DNA of 64,000 nt, from the NCBI RefSeq assembly GCF_036227105.1, contig NZ_CP109434.1:8838501-8902500 (forward strand), written 5' to 3'. The number at the start of each line of letters is the position of its first letter. Positions within the stretch are counted from its first letter, which is position 1. This DNA is from Amycolatopsis sp. NBC_01488. GTDB taxonomy: Bacteria; Actinomycetota; Actinomycetes; Mycobacteriales; Pseudonocardiaceae. A program made the position numbers and the translations under genes. The notes below the pieces were generated by a model. That model saw only the letters and a program-made list of their open reading frames with translations, made no database searches and had not been told where the DNA came from. Positions 26,884 through 34,558 of this stretch are shown piece after piece.

Positions 26884-27311
26884 CCCGGGTGCGCGGCGAG
26901 CCACCGCAGGGCGAGCGGGTAGCCGTCGACGCCGAGGCCGGCGATCACCGCGGTCGCGATGTCCGACAGCACGCTGTGGTGCCGGAACGCCTCCCGCTTG
27001 TGCACGTTCGAGATGTGCAGCTCGATCAGCGGCGCGGACAGCTGGGCCGCGGCGTCGCGCACCGCGATCGAGTAGTGCGTCCACGCGCCGGCGTTGAGCA
27101 CCACGGGATTGCCGCCGTCGGCGGCTTCGTGCAGCCAGCCGACCAGCTCGCCTTCGTGGTCGGTCTGGCGGACCTCGACCTCGATGCCCAGCTCCTCGCC
27201 CGTCTTCACGCACAGCGCGGCGAGGTCGTCGTGGGTGGTCGAGCCGTAGACCGACGGCTCCCGCTTGCCGAGCCGCCCGAGGTTCGGGCCGTTGAACACG
27301 AACGCCTTCAC
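26880..27311 (-). CDS. aroQ: Type II 3-dehydroquinate dehydratase
   Basis: Third step of the shikimate pathway. 143-residue type II enzyme: FVFNGPNLGRLGKREPSVYGS at the N-terminus with the active-site Arg and Tyr, VLNAGAWTHYSIAVRDA, and the substrate-binding IELHISNVHKREAFRHHS. The GTG at 27311 overlaps the aroB stop by 4 bases. Confidence 0.97.
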   Translation of the reverse strand: MKAFVFNGPNLGRLGKREPSVYGSTTHDDLAALCVKTGEELGIEVEVRQTDHEGELVGWLHEAADGGNPVVLNAGAWTHYSIAVRDAAAQLSAPLIELHISNVHKREAFRHHSVLSDIATAVIAGLGVDGYPLALRWLAAHPG

Positions 27312-28417
27312 AGCAGCACGCTCCCGCCGGCCTTCGGAGCATCGGCGGCGATCGCCGAGTACGCGGCCGCGAGCAGCGACGGGTCCGGGCCCTCGAGCCG
27401 GCCGGGCTTGCCGACGGCGTCGAGGACGACGAACCGCAGCACCCCGGACCGGGTCTTCTTGTCGCCCTTCATGGTTTCCAGCAGCTGGGGCAGCGCGTCG
27501 GCGTCGTACGTCGTCGGCAGGCCGAGCAGCTTGAGCACGGCGGCGTGGCGCTCGGCGGTGGCGTCGTCGAGGCGCCCGGCCAGGCGCGCCAGCTCGGCCG
27601 CGAAGACCAGCCCGACGCTCACCGCGGCGCCGTGGCGCCACCGGTAGCGCTCGCGGCGCTCGATCGCGTGGCCGAGGGTGTGGCCGTAGTTGAGGATCTC
27701 CCGCAGGTCGGACTCGCGCAGGTCGGCGGCCACGACGTCGGCCTTGACCTGGATCGACCGGCGGACCAGCTCGGCGAGCACGTCCCCGGTGGCGTCGAGC
27801 GCGGCGGCCGGGTCGGCCTCGATCAGCTCGAGGATCCGCGGGTCGGCGATGAAGCCCGTCTTCACGACCTCGGCCATCCCGGCGACGAGTTCGTTCGGCG
27901 GCAGCGTCTCCAGCGTCGCGAGGTCGACGAACACCGCGCTCGGCTCGTGGAACACCCCGACGAGGTTCTTGCCGGCCTCGGTGTTGATGCCGGTCTTGCC
28001 GCCGACCGCGGCGTCGACCATGCCGAGCAGCGTCGTCGGCACGTTGACCAGCCGGACCCCGCGCATCCACGTGCCCGCGACGAACCCGGCGAGGTCGGTG
28101 ACGGCGCCGCCGCCGAGGCCGACGACGACCCCGCGCCGGTCCAGCCCGATCCGGCCGAGCACCTCCCAGCAGAAGCTGGCGACGGTGAGCGCCTTGCCGT
28201 CCTCGGCGTCGGGGATTTCGACGCGGTGCGCGTCCAGGCCGGCCGCGATCAGCTCGTCGCGGATGGCCTCGGCCGTGGTGGTCAGCGTGGGCGGGTGGAT
28301 CAGCGCGATCTTCGAGGCGTCGGCCAGCTGCGCGGTGAGGTCGCCGAGCAGGCCGCGGCCGACCACGACGTCGTAGGGGTGGGCGGTGGCGACGGGGATG
28401 CGCACCGGGTCGGACAT
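27308..28417 (-). CDS. aroB: 3-dehydroquinate synthase
   Basis: Second step of the shikimate pathway. NAD- and zinc-dependent; GLGGGAVTDLAGFVAGTWMRG (NAD-binding), TTLLGMVDAAVGGKTGIN and GHTLGHAIE (zinc His) are present. The ATG at 28417 stands 11 bases after AAGGAG; a GTG at 28429 overlapping the aroK stop would put that site inside the start and is less likely. 369 residues. Confidence 0.97.
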   Translation of the reverse strand: MSDPVRIPVATAHPYDVVVGRGLLGDLTAQLADASKIALIHPPTLTTTAEAIRDELIAAGLDAHRVEIPDAEDGKALTVASFCWEVLGRIGLDRRGVVVGLGGGAVTDLAGFVAGTWMRGVRLVNVPTTLLGMVDAAVGGKTGINTEAGKNLVGVFHEPSAVFVDLATLETLPPNELVAGMAEVVKTGFIADPRILELIEADPAAALDATGDVLAELVRRSIQVKADVVAADLRESDLREILNYGHTLGHAIERRERYRWRHGAAVSVGLVFAAELARLAGRLDDATAERHAAVLKLLGLPTTYDADALPQLLETMKGDKKTRSGVLRFVVLDAVGKPGRLEGPDPSLLAAAYSAIAADAPKAGGSVLL

Positions 28418-28425
28418 CGGGGGAT

Positions 28426-28947
28426 TCACTCCTTGGCTTCGGCGGGGGCCAGGCGCGCCGCGAGGTCCGCGACGATCTCGGCGGGTGTCCGCTCGTCGGT
28501 GACGACCTCGACGGTGGCGACCTCGCGGTACACGGGCACCCGCTCGTCGAGCAGTTTCTTGAACGTGGCGCGGGGGTTCACCCCGGCCAGCAGCGGCCGC
28601 GCACTCGACAGGCCGGTGCGCCGCACCCCCGCGGCGAGGCCGACGTTGAGGAACACGACGGTGTGCCCGGCCAGCCGCGCCCGGGTGCCCGGGGTGAGCG
28701 GCGCGCCGCCGCCGAGGGAGAGCACGCCGCCGTGCTCCGCCAGCGCGGTGGCGACCGCTTCTTCTTCCAGCGCACGGAAAGCGGGTTCGCCGTCGTCCGC
28801 GAAGATGTCGGCGATGCTGCGCCCGGCGCGCGCGACGATGTCGTCGTCACTGTCCCGGAACGCGACGCCGAGCGCGGCCGCCAGCAGCGGGCCGACCGTG
28901 CTCTTGCCGGAGCCCGGCGGCCCGACGATCACCGCGCGAGGGCTCAC
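28426..28947 (-). CDS. aroK: Shikimate kinase
   Basis: 173 residues. P-loop GPPGSGKST (residues 9-17), shikimate-binding DSDDDI and FR (FRALEE), GGGAPL, and the RPLL lid. GTG start overlapping the aroC stop. Confidence 0.96.
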   Translation of the reverse strand: MSPRAVIVGPPGSGKSTVGPLLAAALGVAFRDSDDDIVARAGRSIADIFADDGEPAFRALEEEAVATALAEHGGVLSLGGGAPLTPGTRARLAGHTVVFLNVGLAAGVRRTGLSSARPLLAGVNPRATFKKLLDERVPVYREVATVEVVTDERTPAEIVADLAARLAPAEAKE

Positions 28948-30131
28948 CAGCGCTCCTCGAGGGCCTTCAGGTACGCCTCGGCGTTGCGCTTGCTCTCGGC
29001 GAGGGAGTCGCCGCCGAACTTCTCGAGCGCGGCGTCGGCGAGGACGAGCGCCACCACCGACTCCAGCACGACCCCGGCGCGCGGCACCGCGCAGACGTCC
29101 GAACGCTGGTGGATGGCGACCGCGGGCTCACCCGTCTTGACGTCCACTGTGGACAGTGCTTTGGGGACGGTCGAGATCGGCTTCATCGCGACGCGCACCC
29201 GCAGCGGCTCGCCGTTGGTGATGCCGCCTTCGAGGCCGCCCGCGCGGTTGGACCGGCGGGTGACACCGACCGGGCCGGTGCCGCGGTCGATCTCGTCGTG
29301 CGCCTGGCTGCCCCAGCGGCGGGCGGTGGTGAAGCCGTCGCCGACCTCGACGCCCTTCATCGCCTGGACGCCCATCAGCGCGCCGGCGAGCCGCGCGTCG
29401 AGCCGGCGGTCCCAGTGGACGTGCGAGCCGAGGCCCGGCGGCAGGCCGTAGGCGAGGACCTCGATGACGCCGCCGACAGTGTCGCCCGCCTTCCGGACGG
29501 CGTCGACCTCGGCGACCATGGCGTCGGTGCCCTCCTGGCTGAAGGCGCGCACCGGGCTTTCGTCGATGGCGGCCAGGTCGGCCGCGACCGGCAGCGGGCC
29601 TTCGGGGGCGTCGGCCCCGCCGATCGAGACGACGTGGCTGAGGATCTCGACGTCGAGCAGCTGCTTGAGGAAGTTCCGCGCGACGGTGCCGAGCGCGGTC
29701 CGCGACGCCGTCTCGCGGGCGCTGGCGCGTTCGAGGACGGGGCGCGCCTCGTCGAAGCCGTACTTCTGCATGCCCGGCAGGTCCGCGTGGCCGGGGCGGG
29801 GCCGGGTGAGCGGTTCGTTGCGGGCGAGGCCTTCGAGGATCTGCGGGTCGACCGGGTCGGCCGCCATGACCTGCTCCCACTTCGGCCACTCGGCGTTCTC
29901 GATCTGGATCGCGACCGGTCCGCCCTGGGTGCGGCCGTGGCGCACGCCGCCGAGGAAGTCGATGTGGTCGGTCTCGAAGCCCATCCGCGGGCTGCGCCCG
30001 AAGCCGAGGCGGCGCCGCGCGAGCTGCTCGGTGACGTCGGCGGTGGTGACGCCGACGCCGGCGGGCATGCCTTCGAGCACGGCGGCCAGCGCGGGTCCGT
30101 GCGATTCACCTGCGGTGATCCAGCGCAACAT
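28944..30131 (-). CDS. aroC: Chorismate synthase
   Basis: Final step to chorismate, FMN-dependent. Signature GESHGPALAAVLEGMPAG at the N-terminus, RPGHADLPGMQKYGF, RASARETASRTALG and the RSNRAGGLEGGITNG segment. 395 residues from the ATG at 30131. First gene of the aroC-aroK-aroB-aroQ unit; the four adjacent genes are all coupled or closely spaced. Confidence 0.97.
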   Translation of the reverse strand: MLRWITAGESHGPALAAVLEGMPAGVGVTTADVTEQLARRRLGFGRSPRMGFETDHIDFLGGVRHGRTQGGPVAIQIENAEWPKWEQVMAADPVDPQILEGLARNEPLTRPRPGHADLPGMQKYGFDEARPVLERASARETASRTALGTVARNFLKQLLDVEILSHVVSIGGADAPEGPLPVAADLAAIDESPVRAFSQEGTDAMVAEVDAVRKAGDTVGGVIEVLAYGLPPGLGSHVHWDRRLDARLAGALMGVQAMKGVEVGDGFTTARRWGSQAHDEIDRGTGPVGVTRRSNRAGGLEGGITNGEPLRVRVAMKPISTVPKALSTVDVKTGEPAVAIHQRSDVCAVPRAGVVLESVVALVLADAALEKFGGDSLAESKRNAEAYLKALEERW

Positions 30132-30179
30132 GGGCTCAATCCTGTCACGGGGGCCGGGCGGGCCCGAAGAGTGTTCCGG

Positions 30180-31088
30180 TCATGGCGCACCCGGGAAGAG
30201 GGCGCACAGCCAGGTGGCGGCGAGGAGGGCCGGGCCGTGGGGCACGCGGTGGCCGCCGAGGCGGGTGGTGGGGTGGTGGGCGGGTGCTGGTCGGGCGCTC
30301 GGCGTGGGTGCCGGATGCCGGGCGGGATACGGGGCCGGATGTGGGGCGGGCGCTGGTCGGGCGCTCGGCGTGGGTGTCGGATGCCGGACGGAAGCGGCGG
30401 CGGCGACCGATACCGGGTGTGGAGTGGGCGCCGGTCGGGCGGCGGGGACTGGGAGTCGGCGCGGCTCTGGGGTGGGGTCCGCGCTGTCTGCCGGTTGTGA
30501 GGTGGGCGCCGGGTGTGTCCGGACTCTTGACCGTCGGCTGATGCTGTACGCGACTGCGATGGCCAGGCTGAACAGCGCCGCCAAGACCGCTGCGAGTGCC
30601 AGGGCGGGCCAGCCGGCCGCACCCAGTACCGCGCCGAGGCTGCCGGACAGCTTCACGTCGCCCGCGCCGAGGCTGCCCGGGGCTGCGCGGGCGACCAGGG
30701 CGTGCGCGGTGCCGAACAGCAGGGCACCCGCGGCCGCGCGCACGGCGAGCGACAGGCCGCCGCCGCCGAGCGCGGCGGCTCCGATCGCGGCGCCGAGGAG
30801 GGGGTACGCGGGCAGCGTGAGCACGTCGGGTAGACGGAGGTGGCGCAGGTCGGCGAGGGCGAGCGGGACCGCGACGACGGTGAGCAGGACCGGTACCGGC
30901 AGCCACCAGCCGGGCCAGCCGCCGGTCAGCCAGCGCGTGGTGACGACCGTGACGCCGGCCGCGGCCAGTACGGCGGCGCGCCGGACCGGGATCGGGGCCC
31001 CGGCGCGGCCGAGGGCCCACGCCGCGGCTGGCGCGGTGACGGCTCCGGTGGCCGCCGCGGTGGTGAGGACGAAGATCGTCGGGGACAT
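30180..31088 (-). CDS. A24 prepilin peptidase with a large proline-rich insertion
   Basis: 302 residues. Membrane peptidase of the TadV/PilD type: the catalytic Asp pair lies in ALADLRHLRLPD (about residue 80) and LGAGDVKL (about residue 142). Between the penultimate helix and the last one (HGPALLAATWLCALFPG) sits ~90 residues of low complexity with repeats such as ARHPAPTPSARPAPA, encoded by duplicated DNA (the word GGTCGGGCGCTCGGCGTGGG appears twice). No pilin or tad genes are nearby. In many actinobacteria a lone A24 peptidase gene follows aroC, as here. Confidence 0.85.
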   Translation of the reverse strand: MSPTIFVLTTAAATGAVTAPAAAWALGRAGAPIPVRRAAVLAAAGVTVVTTRWLTGGWPGWWLPVPVLLTVVAVPLALADLRHLRLPDVLTLPAYPLLGAAIGAAALGGGGLSLAVRAAAGALLFGTAHALVARAAPGSLGAGDVKLSGSLGAVLGAAGWPALALAAVLAALFSLAIAVAYSISRRSRVRTHPAPTSQPADSADPTPEPRRLPVPAARPAPTPHPVSVAAAASVRHPTPTPSARPAPAPHPAPYPARHPAPTPSARPAPAHHPTTRLGGHRVPHGPALLAATWLCALFPGAP

Positions 31089-31199
31089 GGGTCCAGGGTG
31101 CGGGCGCCCGGCTCAGCTGGGCAAATGCCGGGCGTCGCGAACGGTCCGTTGGCTACGTTCCGGGCCGGGTTTCACTCCTGTGGGCGACGGCCGAAGAGC

Positions 31200-31409
31200 A
31201 TCCGGCTGACGTGACTGAAGGGCCGACACGCGTGATTGGAAGGTCGGCACGGGTACCGGAAAGGTCAGCCCGCGGACCGGGGAGGTCGACTCGCGTACCT
31301 GGACGGTCGGCTCGCATGCCCGGGAAGTCGGTTCGCGTGCCCGGAGAGTCGGGGCACGTACCCGGGAGGCCGGCTCGCGTACTTGGAGGGTCGGCTCGCG
31401 TGCCGGGAG
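31200..31409. repeat. 21-bp degenerate tandem repeat array (array 2), ten units
   Basis: Ten consecutive 21-base units with consensus GGTCGGCTCGCGTNCCCGGA plus G, starting at 31200, 31221, 31242 and so on to 31389, with no indels. It lies between the start of the prepilin peptidase gene and the stop of the anti-sigma gene. Any reading frame through it gives a heptapeptide repeat (GRSARVP-like), but there is no credible gene. Its reverse complement aligns with array 1 over CACGCGAG. Confidence 0.9.
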
Positions 31410-31492
31410 GGAGGCGGCGGGGAGGCGGGTGCGCAGGAGGAAGCAGGTGGCTCGTCCGGGACCCCCTGCGTCCCGGACGAGCCACCACCCCT

Positions 31493-32128
31493 TCACAAAG
31501 TCAACCTGAGCAGCGCCTTCCCGCTCCCCCCGCGCACCTCCAGCGCCGCCAGGTCGGTCCGCTTCAGCGCCGTGCCGATCACGATGCGGGCCGTGTTGTC
31601 CGGGACCGCCTTCCACGTCGCCAGCTGTGTCTCGACTCCCGAACGCGAGATCGCCACCAGGACGTACTCGCCGCTGCTGCGGTCGCCCGTGTAGCTGCAC
31701 GACATGTCGACCTGGGTGCCCCAGTCGAACGCGTCGAGGCGGGCGTCCGCGCGGACCGGGAACTGGCCCAGCGCCGTCATCGCGATCCCGGGGGACGGGG
31801 AAGGCGCCGACGCCACCACCGCCAGCGCCACGCACGCCGAGACCGCCAGCGCGGCCGACACCGACGTCACCGCGGTGCGGATCCGGCGGCCTCGGCGGAC
31901 GCGCCGGAGCACCGTCGGCAGGAGGTCCGGGGGCGGGGAGCCGATGTCCGGCAGCGCGGCCGGGGCGTCGACCCTGGCCAGCAGGCCCGGGAGGCCCGCG
32001 AGGTCGCGCACCGAGGCCGCGCACCGGTCGCAGGTGCGCAGGTGCTGCTCGAAACGCTGGCGGTCCTCCGGGGAAAGCGCCCCGAGCACGTACGCCGCGT
32101 CGAACGTCGCGAACGGGTCCTCGCTCAT
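31493..32128 (-). CDS. rslA: Anti-sigma factor with zinc-finger domain (RslA-like)
   Basis: 211 residues. N-terminal ZAS domain (FDAAYVLGALSPEDRQRFEQHLRTCDRC, metal motif HxxxCxxC about residues 29-36) that would bind the sigma factor, one membrane helix (about residues 84-105, VSAALAVSACVALAVVA) and an extracytoplasmic domain. It resembles mycobacterial RslA from memory. The ATG overlaps the sigma gene stop (ATGA), so both are co-translated. The exported domain has two cysteines or fewer, so redox sensing would rest on the ZAS cysteines. Confidence 0.85.
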   Translation of the reverse strand: MSEDPFATFDAAYVLGALSPEDRQRFEQHLRTCDRCAASVRDLAGLPGLLARVDAPAALPDIGSPPPDLLPTVLRRVRRGRRIRTAVTSVSAALAVSACVALAVVASAPSPSPGIAMTALGQFPVRADARLDAFDWGTQVDMSCSYTGDRSSGEYVLVAISRSGVETQLATWKAVPDNTARIVIGTALKRTDLAALEVRGGSGKALLRLTL

Positions 32129-32637
32129 TGGGTCACCCCCCTCTCCTCGAGCACCAGGCGCAGCGCGCGCAACGCGTAGTGCGTGCGGGACTTGACCGTT
32201 CCCTCGGCCACGCCCAGCCGCTCCGCCGCGTCCGCTACGGAATAGCCCTGGAAGTAACACAGCACCAGTACCTGGCGGTGGCGCTCCGACAGCTCGGCGA
32301 GCGCCTCGGCGACCAGCCAGCCCTGGACCGCGCGGTCGGTGCCGTCGGCGACCGCGCGCTCCGGCGGCTGGTCGGTCACCACCTCCGACCGGGCCGACGC
32401 CGAGCGCCAGCCGTCGATCGCGATGCGCCGCGCGACCGTGAACAGCCACGCCCGCGCCGAGCCCGTCGACTGGTCCAGCACCGTCGTCGACCGCCAGGCC
32501 CGCAGCAGCGTCTCCTGGACGACGTCCTCGGCCCGGATCCGATCGCCGGACGTCAGGTGAAGCGCGTACGACCACAGCGCGCCCGCGTGCTCCTCGTGCA
32601 GAGCGCGCATCAACGCGTCTTCGGCGACTTCCCCCAC
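32125..32637 (-). CDS. sigL: ECF RNA polymerase sigma factor, SigL-like
   Basis: 170 residues. Sigma-2 region LMRALHEEHAGALWSYALHL...AEDVVQETLLRAWR and sigma-4 region ALAELSERHRQVLVLCYFQGYSV...GTVKSRTHYALRALR. Strong resemblance, from memory, to M. tuberculosis SigL over both regions. GTG at 32637, five bases after the preceding gene's stop; an ATG ten codons inside (LMRALHEE) is an alternative. Co-transcribed with its anti-sigma factor and a membrane protein from a promoter that fits the SigL consensus, implying autoregulation. Confidence 0.87.
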   Translation of the reverse strand: MGEVAEDALMRALHEEHAGALWSYALHLTSGDRIRAEDVVQETLLRAWRSTTVLDQSTGSARAWLFTVARRIAIDGWRSASARSEVVTDQPPERAVADGTDRAVQGWLVAEALAELSERHRQVLVLCYFQGYSVADAAERLGVAEGTVKSRTHYALRALRLVLEERGVTQ

Positions 32638-32642
32638 GGAAC

Positions 32643-33011
32643 TCAGGCCGCGACTCGACGCCGGTCCTTCACGAACATCAGGGCCAGGCCGCCGACGATG
32701 CAGACCGCCTCGGTGATCACGCCCCAGTACTCCGGCTGGCTGTTGAACTGGTCGTGGTTCCCGGCGAACCCGACCGTCGCGGCGAGCACGTACGCGCCGA
32801 GCGTCAGCGCGCCGAACCCGACCGCGCCCAGCGCGGGCAGCCAGTGCCGCCAGGCCAGGACGGCGATCGCGAGGACCAGGCCGCCGATCGCGTCGAGCAG
32901 GAACAACGGCCCGACGATGCCCGGGTAGTCCTCGGTCCACAGGAAGTAGTGCACGCCCGCCGAGCCGAGCAGCGCGGCCGCCACGACGATGCGCAGAACC
33001 CAGTTCACCAT
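32643..33011 (-). CDS. Four-helix membrane protein, first gene of the sigma operon
   Basis: 122 residues with four hydrophobic helices (VLRIVVAAALLGSAGVHYFLW; IVGPLFLLDAIGGLVLAIAVL; LPALGAVGFGALTLGAYVLAA; YWGVITEAVCIVGGLALMF), loosely DoxX/DUF4149-like. The ATG at 33011 follows GGAGGAACGATC. It is immediately followed by the ECF sigma gene and shares its promoter; probably a target as well as a cistron of the regulon. Function unknown. Confidence 0.85.
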   Translation of the reverse strand: MVNWVLRIVVAAALLGSAGVHYFLWTEDYPGIVGPLFLLDAIGGLVLAIAVLAWRHWLPALGAVGFGALTLGAYVLAATVGFAGNHDQFNSQPEYWGVITEAVCIVGGLALMFVKDRRRVAA

Positions 33012-33045
33012 GATCGTTCCTCCACTCCACACCCACTCGGGTACA

Positions 33046-33073
33046 TACACGGAACAGGGCCCGATCCGGTTCA
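33046..33073 (-). promoter_or_regulatory. ECF-type promoter for the membrane protein-sigL-rslA operon
   Basis: On the minus strand: TGAACC (33073-33068), 16-base spacer, CGTGTA (33051-33046). This fits the mycobacterial SigL consensus TGAACC-N16-18-CGTgtr. The predicted start point near 33040 leaves a ~28-base leader with a good ribosome site. Confidence 0.7.
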
Positions 33074-33081
33074 CCGCGGAT

Positions 33082-33109
33082 TGAACCGATGCGGTGTCGA
33101 TCTCGTTTA
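33082..33109 (+). promoter_or_regulatory. Matching ECF-type promoter for the Rieske lipoprotein gene
   Basis: TGAACC (33082-33087), 16-base spacer, CGTTTA (33104-33109). It mirrors the divergent promoter, with the two -35 elements 8 bases apart. The predicted start point falls at or near the ATG at 33117, which would make a leaderless mRNA even though AGGAGG precedes the ATG. Confidence 0.6.
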
Positions 33110-33116
33110 GGAGGGC

Positions 33117-33554
33117 ATGACTCCCGAACTGCATTCCCGCCGCACCGTCCTGACCACGGGCGCCGCCGTCGCCGGTGCCGCCGTCGGCGCCGTCACGCTC
33201 GCCGCCTGCGGATCGGACTCCGCCCCGAAGTCGGGCACCGCGCAGGCGCCGATCGCCGCCGGGACGCCGCTGGTCGCGCTCGCCGACGTCCCCGTCGGGC
33301 AGGCGAAGGCCGCCAAGGCCCCGGACGGTTCCGACGTGATCGTGGCCCGGACGTCCGAATCGGCCTGTGCCGCCTTCAGCGCGATCTGCACGCACCAGGG
33401 CTGCACGGTCGCCCCGAAGGGCGCCGACCTCGTCTGCCCGTGCCACGGCTCGGTCTTCAACGCCCTCACCGGGGAGGTCAAGCAGGGCCCGGCGAACAAG
33501 CCGCTGCCGTCGGTGCCGGTCAAGGTCGAGAACGGGAAGGTCGTCACCGGCTGA
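33117..33554 (+). CDS. Rieske [2Fe-2S] lipoprotein exported by Tat
   Basis: 145 residues. Twin-arginine signal SRRTVLTTGAAVAG and lipobox LAAC (Cys about residue 31) anchor it outside the membrane. Rieske motifs CTHQGC (residues 91-96) and CPCHGS (residues 109-114) supply the two Cys/two His ligands of a 2Fe-2S cluster. Small stand-alone Rieske proteins of this kind carry electrons, but the partner is unknown. It shares a divergent, probably SigL-type control region with the sigma operon and is followed by a terminator. Confidence 0.9.
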   Translation: MTPELHSRRTVLTTGAAVAGAAVGAVTLAACGSDSAPKSGTAQAPIAAGTPLVALADVPVGQAKAAKAPDGSDVIVARTSESACAAFSAICTHQGCTVAPKGADLVCPCHGSVFNALTGEVKQGPANKPLPSVPVKVENGKVVTG

Positions 33555-33573
33555 CGAGCCGGGTGCACGCGGC

Positions 33574-33605
33574 GGGCCCTTGCGGACGACTGTCCACAAG
33601 GGCCC
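33574..33605. terminator. Bidirectional hairpin between the Rieske and crr genes
   Basis: GGGCCCTTG / CAAGGGCCC arms with an inner GGAC/GTCC pairing, between the convergent ends of the two genes (19 bases from each stop). Confidence 0.8.
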
Positions 33606-33624
33606 TTCGCGTGACAGAACCGCC

Positions 33625-34080
33625 TCAGGCGTCCCAGCCGAACAGCCGGTCGCCGGCGGCGACGTCGCGCTCGGCGTCCAAACCGGACAGGACGTCCGCC
33701 GACGCGTCCAGCGCGACGACCGGGACGATCGCCGAGTAGCCCGCCGCGGTCACCGCTTCCGGGTCCCAGCTGACGATCGGCTGGCCGGCCCGCACCTGCT
33801 CGCCCTTGACGACGTGCAGCGTGAAGCCTTCGCCCTTCTCCTTGACCGTGTCGATTCCCAGGTGGACGAGCACGGCCTTGCCGTCCTCGGTCGCGACGAC
33901 GTAGGCGTGCGGGTGCAGCGTCGCGACCGTGCCGTCGACCGGCGCGACCGCGTCCGCCCGCCCGCCCGCGGGCTGCACGGCGATGCCCGGCCCCACCATG
34001 GCCTGCGCGAAAACCGGGTCCGGGACCTCGGTGATCGGCACCACGCGCCCGGCGACCGGGCTGAGGATCTCCAGGCTCAC
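33625..34080 (-). CDS. crr: PTS EIIA component, glucose/GlcNAc type
   Basis: 151-residue cytoplasmic phosphocarrier that passes phosphate from HPr to EIIB. EIIA-Glc signature VLVHLGIDTV with the phospho-His at residue 73 and the paired His at residue 58 (LHPHAYV). GTG start overlapping the EIIB stop by 4 bases. Divergent from the gntR-EIIC-HPr genes around a shared operator. Confidence 0.93.
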   Translation of the reverse strand: MSLEILSPVAGRVVPITEVPDPVFAQAMVGPGIAVQPAGGRADAVAPVDGTVATLHPHAYVVATEDGKAVLVHLGIDTVKEKGEGFTLHVVKGEQVRAGQPIVSWDPEAVTAAGYSAIVPVVALDASADVLSGLDAERDVAAGDRLFGWDA

Positions 34081-34316
34081 AGTAGGTCCTCGATGTCGCT
34101 GGCGATCGTGTCCGCCTCCGGCCCGACGATCACCTGCAGGGCCGTCGACCCCATCTTGACCACGCCCATCGCGCCGGCCTTCTTCAGCGCCGCCTCGTCG
34201 ACGAGGCTCATGTCCTCGACCTCGCAGCGCAGCCGCGTGATGCAGCCCTCGACCTCGGTCAGATTGTCCGCGCCACCGAGTGCCGCGAGGATCTTTTCCG
34301 GCCTGTCATCCGCCAT
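34077..34316 (-). CDS. nagF: PTS EIIB component, glucose/GlcNAc type
   Basis: 79-residue stand-alone EIIB domain. NLTEVEGCITRLRCEV carries the phospho-Cys at residue 25. ATG at 34316 after AAGGAG. Single-domain EIIB proteins paired with a separate EIIC are typical of the Streptomyces GlcNAc system (NagF/NagE2); the symbol rests on that analogy and on the dre-like site upstream. Confidence 0.85.
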   Translation of the reverse strand: MADDRPEKILAALGGADNLTEVEGCITRLRCEVEDMSLVDEAALKKAGAMGVVKMGSTALQVIVGPEADTIASDIEDLL

Positions 34317-34472
34317 CGCGGTCTCCTTGATCACTGTTTGTTCCCAACCTGACGCGAACCGCGTGTCCACCTGTACTACGCCGTTCGTCGGCATGCACCC
34401 CGCCGCGGGCCACGAACGGATAACGGTGGTTGACACCCGTCCGCACGGCGGAGCATCCTGCCCCATCAGATC

Positions 34473-34488
34473 ATTGGTCTAGACCGGA
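34473..34488. promoter_or_regulatory. dre-like operator (DasR-responsive element)
   Basis: ATTGGTCTAGACCGGA matches the DasR consensus (A[GC]TGGTCTAGACCA[GC]T) in its whole TGGTCTAGACC core. It lies between the divergent EIIB and gntR genes. An overlapping inverted repeat CCGGAAC-N8-GTTCCGG (34484-34505) may be a second control element. Confidence 0.8.
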
Positions 34489-34558
34489 ACGTACCAATGT
34501 TCCGGGCCGGACGCGAGCACCGGTCCCCGGTGACACGAGAACGAGGAGGGTGACGCCG

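Noticed and set aside
31200..31409. Possible CRISPR array
   Set aside because: The units are contiguous with no unique spacers, the 21-base period is too short, and there are no cas genes.
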